45,656 nucleotides of DNA from an uncultured Chelatococcus sp. (GCA_937863995.1 CALMIK010000018.1:1-45656), one strand, 5' to 3'; shown: positions 1 through 13,055, counted from the first letter of the stretch. Notes: a model not told the origin generated them from the sequence alone. A program made the numbers and translations.

Positions 1-437
1 GCCCGCCGCTCGAGCCGCGTGCGCAACTCCGCCATCGACGGCGGCAGAATGAACACGGTGACGGCGTCGTCGCGCATGTGTTCGAGAATCTGCAGCGTGC
101 CCTGCCAGTCAACGTCGAACACCATGTCGCGCCCGGCCGCCAGCGTATCGAGCACCGGCTTGCGCGGTGTGCCGTATAGATTACCGTGCACCTCCGCCCA
201 TTCCAGCAGATCGCCGCGGTCGCGCTGGAAAATGAACTCGTCCCGCTCGATAAAATGATAGTGGACACCCTCGATCTCGGACGGACGCCGCGGCCGGGTG
301 GTCAGGGAAATCGACAGCGACAGGTCGCCAAGCTGCAGCAAGTCGCGCGTCAGCGTGGTCTTGCCGGCGCCTGATGGCGATGACAGGATCAGCATCAGAC
401 CACGACGCTGAATGGTGCTATCGACTGTCATACTCAT
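1..437 (-). CDS. gmk: Guanylate kinase, C-terminal part cut by window edge
   Basis: Phosphorylates GMP to GDP with ATP in the cytosol. The reading frame starts MSMTVDSTIQRRGLMLI and quickly reaches the P-loop [10 protein letters not shown], followed by the GMP-binding stretch with TTRPRRPSEIEGVHYHF and DEFI, which is diagnostic for guanylate kinase. About 145 residues are visible; the family is about 200-220 residues, so the end lies beyond base 1. A second in-frame ATG at 431 is also possible. It is the last visible gene of the minus-strand fab-mltG run, 52 bases after mltG. A yicC-family gene, which often sits between mltG and gmk in related bacteria, is not present here. Identity is secure; the exact start is not. 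Confidence 0.93.
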   Translation of the reverse strand, partial: MSMTVDSTIQRRGLMLILSSPSGAGKTTLTRDLLQLGDLSLSISLTTRPRRPSEIEGVHYHFIERDEFIFQRDRGDLLEWAEVHGNLYGTPRKPVLDTLAAGRDMVFDVDWQGTLQILEHMRDDAVTVFILPPSMAELRTRLERR

Positions 438-489
438 TTCCCGATGTGCTGGTTTGCGACGCCCCGCAACTGCCGTCATGAACCGGCAG

Positions 490-1854
490 TTACTCGACCG
501 GCCGCAGTTGCGGCACCGTCTTGGGCGAATTCAGATCGTATGTCTTGTCCTTGAGCGGGTCGAGCTTCGTGCCCTCCGACGCATCGAGCACCTTGACGAG
601 GCCCGTCGGCGCGCCAGCGACAGGCGCGGCGACGGCGGCATCTTCCTGCGGCTTGGGCTCATCCGCTTCCTCGACACGGTCGATCCCGCTGTCGCTCCCT
701 TGGGGCAAGCCTGGAGCCACCCGCCTGCCAGCCTCTACCCGGCGCCAGTCGCGCACGTTGCGGTTATGCTCGTCAAGGGTTTTGGCGAAACGATGCCCAC
801 CGGTACCGTCGGCAACGAAGTAAAGATAATCCACCGCCGCCGGGTTGGCCGCGGCCTGAAGCGACGCCCGGCCGGGATTGGCGATCGGACCGGGAGGGAG
901 CCCGTTAATGGCATAGGTATTGTACGGCGTCGATTCGGTGATCTCGCTCTTGCGAATGCCGCGCCCGAGCGTGCCCTTGCCACCGACCAATCCATAGACG
1001 ATGGTCGGATCCGACTGCAGCCGCATACCCTGACGCAACCGATTGATGAAGACCGCCGCCACGCGAGGTCGTTCCGAGGCGACGCCCGTTTCCTTCTCGA
1101 CAATAGAGGCAAGGACGAGCAATTCTTCCGGCGATTTCAGCGGCAATCCGGGAGCGCGGCTTTCCCATGCCTGCGCAACCGCCTTGCGATGCTCCTCCGC
1201 CATGCGGTCGATCACGGCCTGGCGCGAGGTGCCGCGCGGTACGAGATAGGTTTCGGGCAGAAGCGAGCCTTCTACAGGCGCAGGCTTCACCTCTCCGATC
1301 AGCAAATCGTTCGCCAGAAGGCGGGCGACAACCTGGTCGCTTGTCAATCCCTCAGGCATGGTAATGGGGTGCTGCACGCTTTTGCCTTCGACGAGCGTGT
1401 CCATCACGTCCTTCATGCTTGCCCCGGGCGCAAACGCGTACTCGCCCGCCTTGATAAGATCGTTGGCGCCAAGCACGTGCAATCCGATGACAAAAATCAG
1501 CGGGTGGGCGATCACGCCTTCGCGCTGTAATGTCTGGGCGACGGTCTGATTGCCGCCTTTTACTGAAACCACCCGCGCCTGGGCAAGCGGACCAGGGCCA
1601 TAAAACTCGTTTCGCCCAAAGTAAATGGCGAACCCGGCCGCGACGGCACCGATCAGCAGCAACGTCAGGAATGCGCTGAGAGCAGACAGCAAGCCGCCCT
1701 TTTGTCGCGTGGACCGCCGATGGCGGCGCGGCGGCGGGGGCGGGGCAGCGATCGGCTTAATGGCCTCGCCAGCGGATCGAAGGGTAACGCGCCCATAAGG
1801 GCTTCCGTCATGCCTGTCAGACCCCGACGGTGAATGATTTCGGTCACCAACCAT
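490..1854 (-). CDS. mltG: Endolytic murein transglycosylase MltG
   Basis: Inner-membrane lytic transglycosylase that cleaves nascent glycan strands and so limits peptidoglycan chain length. The 454-residue protein has a basic, proline-rich cytoplasmic tail (about 1-53), one membrane helix (about 55-79), and a periplasmic YceG/MltG domain. Family motifs are visible: EGSLLPETY near 195, LASIVEKETG near 249-257 with the likely catalytic Glu253, and VFINRLRQGMRLQSDP near 268-283. The proline- and acid-rich C-terminal tail beyond about 370 is longer than in the E. coli enzyme (340 residues) and looks unstructured. It follows fabF by 127 bases on the same strand. Confidence 0.95.
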   Translation of the reverse strand: MVGDRNHSPSGSDRHDGSPYGRVTLRSAGEAIKPIAAPPPPPRRHRRSTRQKGGLLSALSAFLTLLLIGAVAAGFAIYFGRNEFYGPGPLAQARVVSVKGGNQTVAQTLQREGVIAHPLIFVIGLHVLGANDLIKAGEYAFAPGASMKDVMDTLVEGKSVQHPITMPEGLTSDQVVARLLANDLLIGEVKPAPVEGSLLPETYLVPRGTSRQAVIDRMAEEHRKAVAQAWESRAPGLPLKSPEELLVLASIVEKETGVASERPRVAAVFINRLRQGMRLQSDPTIVYGLVGGKGTLGRGIRKSEITESTPYNTYAINGLPPGPIANPGRASLQAAANPAAVDYLYFVADGTGGHRFAKTLDEHNRNVRDWRRVEAGRRVAPGLPQGSDSGIDRVEEADEPKPQEDAAVAAPVAGAPTGLVKVLDASEGTKLDPLKDKTYDLNSPKTVPQLRPVE

Positions 1855-1981
1855 AGGAAAGCTCAGCCTCTCTCACACCGGCCAACAGCCAAATCAGCAG
1901 CGTCCCTGGAATCCCCAAGAACGACCGCGCGGCCATCACACCGGTTGCGACAGCGAAACACTTACCCCCCGCGCCCGCCAA

Positions 1982-3247
1982 TCAAGCATCCGGATGGCGA
2001 AGAATCAAGGATGCGTTTGTGCCACCGAAGCCGAATGAATTGGACAGCACCGCGCCGACCGATGTCTTGCGTGCTTCGTGCGGGACGAGATCGATGGCGG
2101 TCTCGACCGACGGATTGTCCAGGTTGAGCGTGGCCGGAACGATCTGATCACGAATTGCCAGCACGCCGAAAATCGCCTCGATCGCACCTGCGGCGCCCAA
2201 AAGATGCCCGGTCGACGACTTGGTCGACGACATCAGTACACGCCGGCCCTCGTCACCAATAAGCCGTTCCACCGCCCGCAACTCGATCTCGTCGCCAAGT
2301 GGCGTCGACGTTCCATGGGCGTTGATGTAGTCGATGTCCGCCACCGAGAGGCCGGAGCGCTTCAACGCCGCCTGCATGCAACGGAAAGCGCCGTCGCCAT
2401 CCTCGGAAGGCGACGTGATGTGATAGGCATCGCCCGATAGGCCGTAGCCCACGATCTCGGCATAGATGCGCGCCCCGCGCGCGATAGCGTGATCGCGCTC
2501 TTCGAGCACGACGATGCCTGCGCCCTCGCCCATCACGAAGCCGTCGCGATCCTTGTCGTAAGGCCGTGAGGCGCGTTCAGGCGTGTCGTTGAACGAGGTC
2601 GAAAGGGCCCGACAGGCCGCGAAGCCCGCCAGCGCCAGCCGATTAACGGGCGATTCGGTGCCTCCGGCGACGATAACGTCGGCATCACCGAACGCCACCA
2701 GCCGCGCAGCATCACCGATGGCGTGCGCCCCCGTCGAACACGCCGTCACCACCGAGTGATTGGGTCCCCTGAGGCCATGTGCGATGGAGACATAGCCCGA
2801 GGCGAGATTGATAAGGCGGCCAGGAATGAAAAACGGCGAAAGGCGGCGCGGCCCGCGCTCGTGCAGCGTGATGGCGGCATCGTAGATCCCCCCGACACCG
2901 CCTATTCCCGAACCGATGAGAACACCCGTCGAGACCTGCTCCGCCTGCGTGGACGGGTGCCAGCCGGCGTCGTCAAGCGCTTGGCTTGCCGCAGCCATCG
3001 CATAGACGATGAACGGATCGACCTTGCGCTGTTCCCTCGGCTCCATCCAGTCGTCCGGGCTGAAGCCGCCCTCGGCGTCCTCGGCACCCGGTACGGTGCA
3101 CGCGATACGGCACGGAAGATCGGACGTATCGAATGCATCTACCCGCCTGGCGCCGCTCGCGCCCGCGAGCAGCCTGCGCCACGTTGCCTCGATGCCGCAG
3201 CCGAGCGGGGACACAATGCCGAGCCCGGTTACTACTACACGCCTCAT
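1982..3247 (-). CDS. fabF: 3-oxoacyl-ACP synthase II (KAS II)
   Basis: Condensing enzyme that elongates acyl-ACP with malonyl-ACP in type II fatty-acid synthesis. The protein of 421 residues has the normal family length. The catalytic triad is seen as Cys in TACSTGAHA, His in NAHGTSTPLGD and His in GHLLGAAGAIE; the glycine-rich C-terminal NSFGFGGTNAS is also present. It starts at an ATG with MRRVVVTGLGIVSPLG, the usual N-terminus. It lies 94 bases after acpP, its acyl carrier substrate, in the minus-strand fabD-fabG-acpP-fabF run. Confidence 0.97.
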   Translation of the reverse strand: MRRVVVTGLGIVSPLGCGIEATWRRLLAGASGARRVDAFDTSDLPCRIACTVPGAEDAEGGFSPDDWMEPREQRKVDPFIVYAMAAASQALDDAGWHPSTQAEQVSTGVLIGSGIGGVGGIYDAAITLHERGPRRLSPFFIPGRLINLASGYVSIAHGLRGPNHSVVTACSTGAHAIGDAARLVAFGDADVIVAGGTESPVNRLALAGFAACRALSTSFNDTPERASRPYDKDRDGFVMGEGAGIVVLEERDHAIARGARIYAEIVGYGLSGDAYHITSPSEDGDGAFRCMQAALKRSGLSVADIDYINAHGTSTPLGDEIELRAVERLIGDEGRRVLMSSTKSSTGHLLGAAGAIEAIFGVLAIRDQIVPATLNLDNPSVETAIDLVPHEARKTSVGAVLSNSFGFGGTNASLILRHPDA

Positions 3248-3341
3248 GATCGAATACCCGTCTGTCTTGCCCTCACGCGGACATTCGGACCGGCGCCGAC
3301 CAGACCGCGCGCGCCCTTAGCACACGTCGCGACTGTTTCCA

Positions 3342-3581
3342 TCAGGCGGAAACGTTCTTCTCAAGGAACTTGATTGCGTCACCAACGGTCACGATGGTCT
3401 CGGCGGCATCATCGGGGATCTCGACACCGAAGCCTTCCTCGAACGCCATCACCAACTCAACGGTATCAAGGCTGTCTGCGCCGAGATCGTCGATGAAATT
3501 CGCGGATTCGGTCACCTTCTCGGCTTCCACGCCCAGGTGCTCGACGACAATCTTTTTAACGCGATCAGCGATATCACTCAT
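3342..3581 (-). CDS. acpP: Acyl carrier protein
   Basis: Carries growing acyl chains on a 4'-phosphopantetheine arm for the Fab enzymes encoded around it. It is 79 residues long, acidic and helical, with the attachment serine in [16 protein letters not shown]. The ATG at 3581 is preceded by AAGGA at a good distance. It is separated from fabG by 661 non-coding bases, unlike the other tightly spaced genes of the run, so it probably also has its own promoter, which suits the high demand for ACP. Confidence 0.97.
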   Translation of the reverse strand: MSDIADRVKKIVVEHLGVEAEKVTESANFIDDLGADSLDTVELVMAFEEGFGVEIPDDAAETIVTVGDAIKFLEKNVSA

Positions 3582-3874
3582 ATTCTAAATCCTTATCGTA
3601 TTCCTTGACGACGCCGGAAGGCCAACCGCCCGGACATCGCCGCCAACTCACGTGCCGAAAATCTGCGACACCTATCGCGTAGCGCCGGCTGCGTCGAGAC
3701 GACACTGGCTACACGACGGCGGTACCACAGACAACCCGACGATGCAAAATTCAGCGCATAACCGCAGATTTACCGGGCGAATGACCCAGCCACGCGAACA
3801 TACGCCAAGCCCCCAATGCGTTCACCGTTTCAGAGCAAGCCTTATCCACGATGAAACGGAAACATGCTGAAATC

Positions 3875-3921
3875 CCGAAGCGGGCGTTTAACTTGAGAGA
3901 CAAATTAAACGCCCGCTTCGG
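3875..3921. repeat. Perfect 17-bp inverted repeat (hairpin)
   Basis: The arms at 3875-3891 (CCGAAGCGGGCGTTTAA) and 3905-3921 are exact reverse complements around a 13-base loop. There is no T-run after either arm, so it does not look like a standard rho-independent terminator. It sits about 300 bases upstream of acpP and 320 after fabG, so it could be an RNA structure in the acpP leader, a processing site or a protein-binding palindrome. Confidence 0.85.
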
Positions 3922-4170
3922 AAAACCAGAGAAACCAGAATGGATTGCATACCGGGCCATCATGCGCGAACGATGCAACCCACCACAATCTCCCAACGAT
4001 ACTGAAGACATGCCCCGGGGCAGAGCCATGCAAACGCCGCGGCCAGCCTCCGTAACCTTACCTGCACCAGATCCAGTAAAGCAATACAGCGATTTAAACT
4101 CTCGCCTGTCGCGATACGATCATGAAAACACTGCCTTGCACAGCCTTACATGTATCTTCCATTGTGGTTG

Positions 4171-4190
4171 TTAACACACTCTTTAACCAT
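4171..4190 (+). promoter_or_regulatory. Possible CtrA-type site
   Basis: TTAA at 4171-4174 and TTAACCAT at 4183-4190 lie 8 bases apart. The alphaproteobacterial cell-cycle regulator CtrA binds TTAA-N7-TTAA, often with an extended TTAACCAT half-site, so the spacing is one base off. It lies in the acpP upstream gap. This is a weak, pattern-based call. Confidence 0.25.
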
Positions 4191-4242
4191 TAGCGAGAGG
4201 GGACGCAACCTCGGCCGCAGCTTACAGAGCGAGGTAACTATT

Positions 4243-4980
4243 TCATATCATGGCCATTCCGCCGTTCACATGCAGAGTTTGACCAGTGACGTACGCCGCC
4301 TCGTCAGAGGCAAGATAAACCACCGCCGCCGCTATCTCATCGCCTCTGCCAAGACGGCCAGCGGGAACACGTGACAGGATGCCATCCCGCTGCTTGTCGT
4401 TGAGTACGTCCGTCATCGGCGATTCGATGAAACCGGGCGCAACGACATTGACCGTGATGCTCCGGCTCGCCACTTCCGCCGCGAGCGACTTCGATAGCCC
4501 GATCAACCCGGCCTTCGACGCCGCATAATTGCCTTGCCCCGGGTTGCCCGTCACGCCGACGACCGAACTGATGCCGATGATGCGGCCGAAACGGCGCCGC
4601 GTCATGCCCTTCAACGCCGCTCGCGACAGGCGGAAGGCCGCCGTCAGGTTGACGGCGATGACGGCATCCCAGTCTTCGTCCTTCATACGCAATGACAGGT
4701 TATCACGCGTGAGACCGGCGTTGTTGACCAGGATATCCAGACCGCCAAGCGCGGCCTCCGCGGCCGGTACAAGCGCCTCAACCTCCTCCGCCACCGAGAG
4801 GTTCGCCGGCTGCACGAACACCCGCTCGCCCAGTTCCGCAGCCAGCACCTCAAGCGCTTCGCGGCGGGTTCCCGAGAGCACGACTTCCGCGCCGCGCGCG
4901 TGCAACGCTTTCGCAATCGCGTTGCCAAGGCCGCCCGTGGCACCCGTGACCAGCGCCTTCTTGCCCGTTAACTGAAACAC
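4243..4980 (-). CDS. fabG: 3-oxoacyl-ACP reductase
   Basis: NADPH-dependent reduction of 3-oxoacyl-ACP, the first reductive step of fatty-acid elongation. It is a 245-residue short-chain dehydrogenase with the cofactor motif TGATGGLG near residue 14, NNAG, the catalytic Ser in GISSVVG, and the YAASK Tyr-Lys pair. The start is a GTG (MFQLTGKKALVTG) with a GAGGGGAAG ribosome site just upstream. It follows fabD by 12 bases and is very likely co-transcribed with it. Confidence 0.96.
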   Translation of the reverse strand: MFQLTGKKALVTGATGGLGNAIAKALHARGAEVVLSGTRREALEVLAAELGERVFVQPANLSVAEEVEALVPAAEAALGGLDILVNNAGLTRDNLSLRMKDEDWDAVIAVNLTAAFRLSRAALKGMTRRRFGRIIGISSVVGVTGNPGQGNYAASKAGLIGLSKSLAAEVASRSITVNVVAPGFIESPMTDVLNDKQRDGILSRVPAGRLGRGDEIAAAVVYLASDEAAYVTGQTLHVNGGMAMI

Positions 4981-4992
4981 TTTATCTTCCCC

Positions 4993-5946
4993 TCACCGCA
5001 CGGACTTGAGCGCCGCAATGAAAGCGGCAAAATCGTCAGGTCCTCCGACGGACAGGGCCCGCGACCCGGAAACGATCCGCTTCGCAAGGCCGGTCAATAC
5101 TTTACCTGAGCCGAGCTCAACAAAAGTCTCGATGCCCTCCGCCGCCATCGCAGCAACGCTCTCGCGCCACCGCACCGTGCCCGTCACCTGCGAGACCAGT
5201 GCCTGGCGGATGTCGGCCGGACTATCGATGGGAGCCGCAAGAACGTTGGCGAACACCGGCACCAGCGGCTGGCGCACATCGACACGCGCCAGAGCCTCAT
5301 GCATGCGCTCGGCCGCAGGCTGCATCAGCGAACAATGGAATGGCGCCGACACCGGCAACATGATGGCGCGCTTGGCGCCGCGCGCTTGGGCAAGCTCAAT
5401 GGCCCGGTTTACGGCGCCGACGTGCCCCGATACCACGACCTGGCCTGGGCCATTGTCGTTGGCAGCAGAGCAAACCTCGTTGCCGGCAGCCTCGGCGGCA
5501 ATCGCGATCGCGTCCTCGAAATCAAGCCCGAGCAGCGCCGCCATCGCGCCAACCCCGACCGGAACCGCCTCCTGCATGGCCTGACCGCGAATGCGCAGCA
5601 GCCGCGCCGTGTCGGCCACACTGATGCTGCGCGCCGCGGACAATGCGGAGTACTCGCCGAGCGAATGACCAGCGACGAACGTCGCATCGCGGGCGATGTC
5701 GAGATCGGCCTCAGCCTCCAGCACCCTCACCACCGCAAGACTCACAGTCATGAGCGCGGGCTGGGTGTTGACCGTCAGCGAGAGATCGTCGCTGCTGCCT
5801 TCCCACATCAGGTGGCTCAGCTTCTGGCCGAGTGCGTCATCCACTTCCTCGAATACCAGCCGGGCAGGCGCGAAATTATCCGCAAGCGCCTTGCCCATAC
5901 CCACAGCCTGACTGCCCTGCCCGGGAAAGGTTAACGCAATCGCCAC
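4993..5946 (-). CDS. fabD: Malonyl-CoA:ACP transacylase
   Basis: Transfers malonyl from CoA to ACP to supply the elongation cycle. The protein shows FTPGQ-type FPGQGSQ at the N-terminus, the nucleophile serine in GHSLGEYSAL, and the His of the dyad in SAPFHCSLM. The start is a choice. An upstream GTG at 5964 gives six extra residues, but the GTG at 5946 gives the family N-terminus M-A-I-A-L-T-F-P-G-Q and has GGAGG exactly five bases before it, so it is preferred (317 residues). It follows alaS by 30 bases and precedes fabG by 12. Confidence 0.96.
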   Translation of the reverse strand: MAIALTFPGQGSQAVGMGKALADNFAPARLVFEEVDDALGQKLSHLMWEGSSDDLSLTVNTQPALMTVSLAVVRVLEAEADLDIARDATFVAGHSLGEYSALSAARSISVADTARLLRIRGQAMQEAVPVGVGAMAALLGLDFEDAIAIAAEAAGNEVCSAANDNGPGQVVVSGHVGAVNRAIELAQARGAKRAIMLPVSAPFHCSLMQPAAERMHEALARVDVRQPLVPVFANVLAAPIDSPADIRQALVSQVTGTVRWRESVAAMAAEGIETFVELGSGKVLTGLAKRIVSGSRALSVGGPDDFAAFIAALKSVR

Positions 5947-5976
5947 GGCATCCTCCACATTCACTCACAATCGTTG

Positions 5977-8628
<2,652 letters not shown>

Positions 8629-8850
8629 CACGCCCTACCTGCACCCTGCGGATGGCACGCCCTGCACCCGTCCGCCGCCAATCACCCCGGGGCCGCGCCG
8701 ATCCACGAGGATGCCGGCGTCCGGAAGACGGATCCCCACCAAAAGGCAAAGATACCCCCGAACGCCTCTTCTAGAAGGATTTAACGCATCTGCAAACATC
8801 AAATCGCCGTAACCGCCCGCCAGCCAGATGACGGACAACGCAGCACAGCG

Positions 8851-9936
<1,086 letters not shown>

Positions 9937-10030
9937 CCTGATTAATCCTTATGGTAGGTCGCTCGCCATTTCAACGTGCTCCTACTTCATCTGCACAAGC
10001 CAAGCGTACATAATTTGTTCTTGCTTGCAA

Positions 10031-10045
10031 GTTCTTTTTATGTTC
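10031..10045. promoter_or_regulatory. LexA (SOS) box upstream of recA
   Basis: GTTC at 10031-10034 and GTTC at 10042-10045 are separated by exactly seven bases, the known alphaproteobacterial LexA-binding pattern GTTC-N7-GTTC. It lies on the upstream side of recA, which is read leftward. A third GTTC at 10017-10020 is ten bases before the first. The match to family knowledge and the location make this a strong call. Confidence 0.85.
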
Positions 10046-10086
10046 TCTTTGCCATTGTCGATTGCGGCGGATGAGCGCTCCCATCG

Positions 10087-10116
10087 CAAACGAAAAGGCC
10101 GGCAATAGTGCCGGCC
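10087..10116 (-). terminator. Rho-independent terminator of the cys operon
   Basis: On the minus strand, GGCCGGC and GCCGGCC (10097-10116, loop of six) form a strong hairpin followed by TTTTCGTTT. It lies about 55 bases after the cysNC stop, so it ends the sulfate-reduction transcript before the recA control region. Confidence 0.8.
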
Positions 10117-10170
10117 GCATCGCAGTTTTCGGAGTTTGCCGTGACCGGCAGCGAATCAGGAATATGGGGC

Positions 10171-12108
10171 CTACAGCTCGGCGGAGGTTTCAGCGCTGCT
10201 GCCTGCGCCGAGCACCAGCGCCTCGACCCGCTCCACGACAGTGGCGGCGAGCGCCTCGGGATCGGGACCGGCGGCATCAAGGCGCAACTCCGGATCGAGC
10301 GGAGGCTCATAACCCTGATCGACGCCGGTGAAAGCGGCGATTCTGCCCTCTTTCGCTTGCGCGTACAGCCCCTTGGGGTCGCGTTCGGCGCACACTTCCG
10401 GCGGGGCGTCGACGAAGATCTCGACGAACTCGCCCGGCGCGAAGCGTTCGCGCACCCGGTCACGGTCGGCGCGGAAGGGAGACACGAACGCGCACAGCAC
10501 GATGAGCCCCGCATCCGCCATCAGCCGCGCCACCTCGCCCACCCGGCGGATGTTTTCGGTGCGCGAGGCGGCATCGAAGCCCAGATCCGCGTTGAGGCCC
10601 TGGCGCAGCGCATCGCCGTCAAGCGTCGTGGTGTGGCGGCCGAGTGCGTGCAGCTTCGCTTCGACGAGATTGGCGATGGTCGACTTGCCCGATCCCGGCA
10701 GCCCCGTGAACCAGAGCACGAGCGGGCGCTGGCGCTTGATGTCGGCACGCGCGGCGCGGTCCACGTCGAAGCCGTGGCGGTGCACGTTGGTGGCGCCCAG
10801 CGCCTCCACGGCCATGCCGGCAGCGACCGTCGCATTGGTGAAACGGTCGATGAGGATGAAGGCGCCCAGTTCCCGGTTGTCGGTGTAAGCGTCAAAGGCC
10901 ACCGGCACCAGCGTCTCGATCTCGACAAGGCCGATGGCGTTGAGGCCGAGCGACACAACCGGCGTCTCGGCGAGCGTCTCGATGTCGAGGTAATGACGAA
11001 TGGCGCGTACCGTCGCCGGCACCGTGCGGGTGCCAAGCTTGAGATTGTAGGAGCGGCCCGGCACCAGCATCTCGTCCGCCATCCAGACGAGGCGGGCGGC
11101 AAGGCGCGTCGCCACGATGGGCCGGTGACGCGGGTCGGCAAACACCTCGCCGCGCGGCGCATCGATCTCGTCGGCGAGCACCAGCGTCACGGCGTCTCCG
11201 GCCTCAGCCGCCGGTAGGTCGCCATCGAAGGTGACGATCCGGGCAACATGGCTGCGCTTGCCCGAGCCCGCCGCGACCACCTCGTCGCCGACAGCGACGC
11301 GGCCGCCGGCGATGGTGCCAGAAAAGCCGCGGAAATCGAGGTTCGGCCGGTTCACCCATTGCACGGGCAGGCGGAACTGACCGTTGCCGTCGCGCCCGGC
11401 GGCATCGATGGTCTCGAGATGACCGAGCAGTGTCGGGCCTTCATACCAAGGGGTCGAGGCGCTCGGCACGCAGATGTTGTCGCCAAAGCGCGCCGACAGC
11501 GGAATGGCCTGCACGGACAGGAAGCCGAGATCCCGCGCGAACACTTCGTAGTCGGCCACGATGGCGTCGAACGTCGCCTGGTCGAAGCCAACGAGGTCGA
11601 TCTTGTTCACCGCGAGCACCACGTGCCGGATACCGAGCAGCGAGGCGATGACGCTGTGACGCCGCGTCTGGGTAAGCAGGCCCTTGCGGGCATCGATCAG
11701 CAGGATCGCGAGGTCGGCGTTCGAGGCGCCGGTCGCCATGTTGCGCGTGTATTGCTCGTGGCCGGGGGTGTCGGCGACGATGAACGAACGGCGGGGCGTC
11801 GAGAAGTAGCGATAGGCCACGTCGATGGTGATGCCCTGTTCCCGCTCCGCTTCCAGCCCGTCCACCAGCAGGGCGAAGTCGATGTCGCCGCCGGTCGTGC
11901 CGACACGGCGCGAATCGTCCTCGAGCGCCGAATACTGATCGTCGAACACAGCGCGCGTCTCATAGAGAAGGCGGCCGATGAGCGTGGACTTGCCGTCGTC
12001 GACCGATCCGCAGGTCAGGAAGCGCAGCAGCCCGCGCGCGGGGGCGTCAGCGGTGAATTTTTCAGGCGCGTCCGGTTGAGTGCTCGGCAAGGGGTGAACG
12101 GCGTTCAT
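10171..12108 (-). CDS. cysNC: Fused sulfate adenylyltransferase subunit 1 / APS kinase
   Basis: Two-domain enzyme of 645 residues. The N-terminal GTPase (CysN) drives adenylation of sulfate with CysD; its motifs are CGSVDDGKST (about 33-42), DTPGHEQY and NKIDL, followed by translation-factor-like beta barrels. The C-terminal part, from roughly residue 455, is APS kinase (CysC) with P-loop GLPGSGKST and LDGDALRQGLN. Its ATG shares one base with the cysD stop, so the two are translationally coupled. The fusion also occurs in rhizobia, where it is called NodQ in sulfation loci. Presence of CysH with APS-reductase cysteines suggests that PAPS may serve sulfotransferases rather than only reduction; that last point is inference. 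Confidence 0.96.
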   Translation of the reverse strand: MNAVHPLPSTQPDAPEKFTADAPARGLLRFLTCGSVDDGKSTLIGRLLYETRAVFDDQYSALEDDSRRVGTTGGDIDFALLVDGLEAEREQGITIDVAYRYFSTPRRSFIVADTPGHEQYTRNMATGASNADLAILLIDARKGLLTQTRRHSVIASLLGIRHVVLAVNKIDLVGFDQATFDAIVADYEVFARDLGFLSVQAIPLSARFGDNICVPSASTPWYEGPTLLGHLETIDAAGRDGNGQFRLPVQWVNRPNLDFRGFSGTIAGGRVAVGDEVVAAGSGKRSHVARIVTFDGDLPAAEAGDAVTLVLADEIDAPRGEVFADPRHRPIVATRLAARLVWMADEMLVPGRSYNLKLGTRTVPATVRAIRHYLDIETLAETPVVSLGLNAIGLVEIETLVPVAFDAYTDNRELGAFILIDRFTNATVAAGMAVEALGATNVHRHGFDVDRAARADIKRQRPLVLWFTGLPGSGKSTIANLVEAKLHALGRHTTTLDGDALRQGLNADLGFDAASRTENIRRVGEVARLMADAGLIVLCAFVSPFRADRDRVRERFAPGEFVEIFVDAPPEVCAERDPKGLYAQAKEGRIAAFTGVDQGYEPPLDPELRLDAAGPDPEALAATVVERVEALVLGAGSSAETSAEL

Positions 12109-13055
12109 CAGAAATATCCCTCACGTTTCTTGCGCTCCATGGAAGCGCCGGCGTCCTTGTCGATCACGCGGCCCTGCCGTTCGGACACCGAGGAGGATTC
12201 GAGCTCGGCGATGACATCGGCGAGCGTCTCCGCATCCGATTCGATGGCCCCGGTCAGCGGATAGCAGCCGAGCGTGCGGAAGCGTACCTTGCGCATCTGC
12301 GGCGTCTCGCCGGGCGCCAGCGGGAAGCGCTCGTCGTCGACCATGATCAGCGCCCCGTCGCGCTCCACCACCGGCCGCTCGGCGGCGAAATAGAGCGGCA
12401 CCACCGGGATGCTTTCGGCGGCGATGTAGTGCCACACGTCGCGCTCGGTCCAGTTGGAGAGCGGGAACACGCGCATCGATTCGCCCTTGGCGATCTGGGT
12501 GTTGTAGAGGTGCCAGAGCTCCGGGCGCTGGTTGCGCGGGTCCCACGCATGCGTCGCCGTGCGGTGGGAGAACACGCGCTCCTTGGCGCGGCTCTTTTCC
12601 TCGTCGCGCCGCGCGCCACCGAATGCCGCGTCGTAGCCGCCCGCCTCGAGCGCCTGCTTCAACGCCTCCGTCTTCATCACCTGGGTGTGCACCGCGGAGC
12701 CTGACGCGAACGGGCCGATGCCCCGGCGCACGCCGTCTTCGTTGATGTGGACGCGAAGCTCCCATCCGTATTCGCGGGTGATCCAGTCGCGAAAGGCGAT
12801 CATCTCGCGGAACTTCCATGTCGTGTCGACATGGAGCAGCGGGAACGGCGGCTTCGACGGGTAGAACGCCTTGCGCGCCAGATGCAGCATCACCGCCGAA
12901 TCCTTGCCGATGGAATAGAGCATCACCGGCCGGGCAAATTCCGCCGCCACCTCGCGAATGATATGGATCGACTGCGCCTCGAGCCAAGCGAGATGTGGCG
13001 ACAGACGCCTTGAGGTTTCGGGATGTGTCAAGGCGCCGGTTGCGGCTGATGTCAC
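12108..13055 (-). CDS. cysD: Sulfate adenylyltransferase subunit 2
   Basis: Makes adenosine 5'-phosphosulfate from ATP and sulfate, with energy from the CysN GTPase. It is a PP-loop ATP pyrophosphatase; the loop reads YSIGKDS at about residues 47-53, with HVDTTWKF and the family-typical [15 protein letters not shown] stretch further on. An ATG at 13085 would add ten residues but has no ribosome site, while the GTG at 13055 has GAGGGG six bases before it and gives 315 residues, close to the usual length. It overlaps cysNC by one base and follows the DUF934 gene closely. Confidence 0.95.
   Translation of the reverse strand: MTSAATGALTHPETSRRLSPHLAWLEAQSIHIIREVAAEFARPVMLYSIGKDSAVMLHLARKAFYPSKPPFPLLHVDTTWKFREMIAFRDWITREYGWELRVHINEDGVRRGIGPFASGSAVHTQVMKTEALKQALEAGGYDAAFGGARRDEEKSRAKERVFSHRTATHAWDPRNQRPELWHLYNTQIAKGESMRVFPLSNWTERDVWHYIAAESIPVVPLYFAAERPVVERDGALIMVDDERFPLAPGETPQMRKVRFRTLGCYPLTGAIESDAETLADVIAELESSSVSERQGRVIDKDAGASMERKKREGYF

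Larger units (their letters stand above)
3582..4242. other. 661-bp non-coding gap between fabG and acpP
   Basis: No convincing gene is seen; the short frames here have no ribosome site or recognisable product, and two of them only read through the two arms of a palindrome. The gap holds the 17-bp hairpin at 3875-3921 and a possible CtrA-type site at 4171-4190. It probably contains the acpP promoter and a long 5' leader, but no clear core promoter could be pinned down. Confidence 0.6.

Noticed and set aside
3751..4174. Short frames on both strands in the fabG-acpP gap with similar peptide stretches
   Set aside because: The likeness of the two peptides comes only from reading both arms of the 17-bp palindrome.
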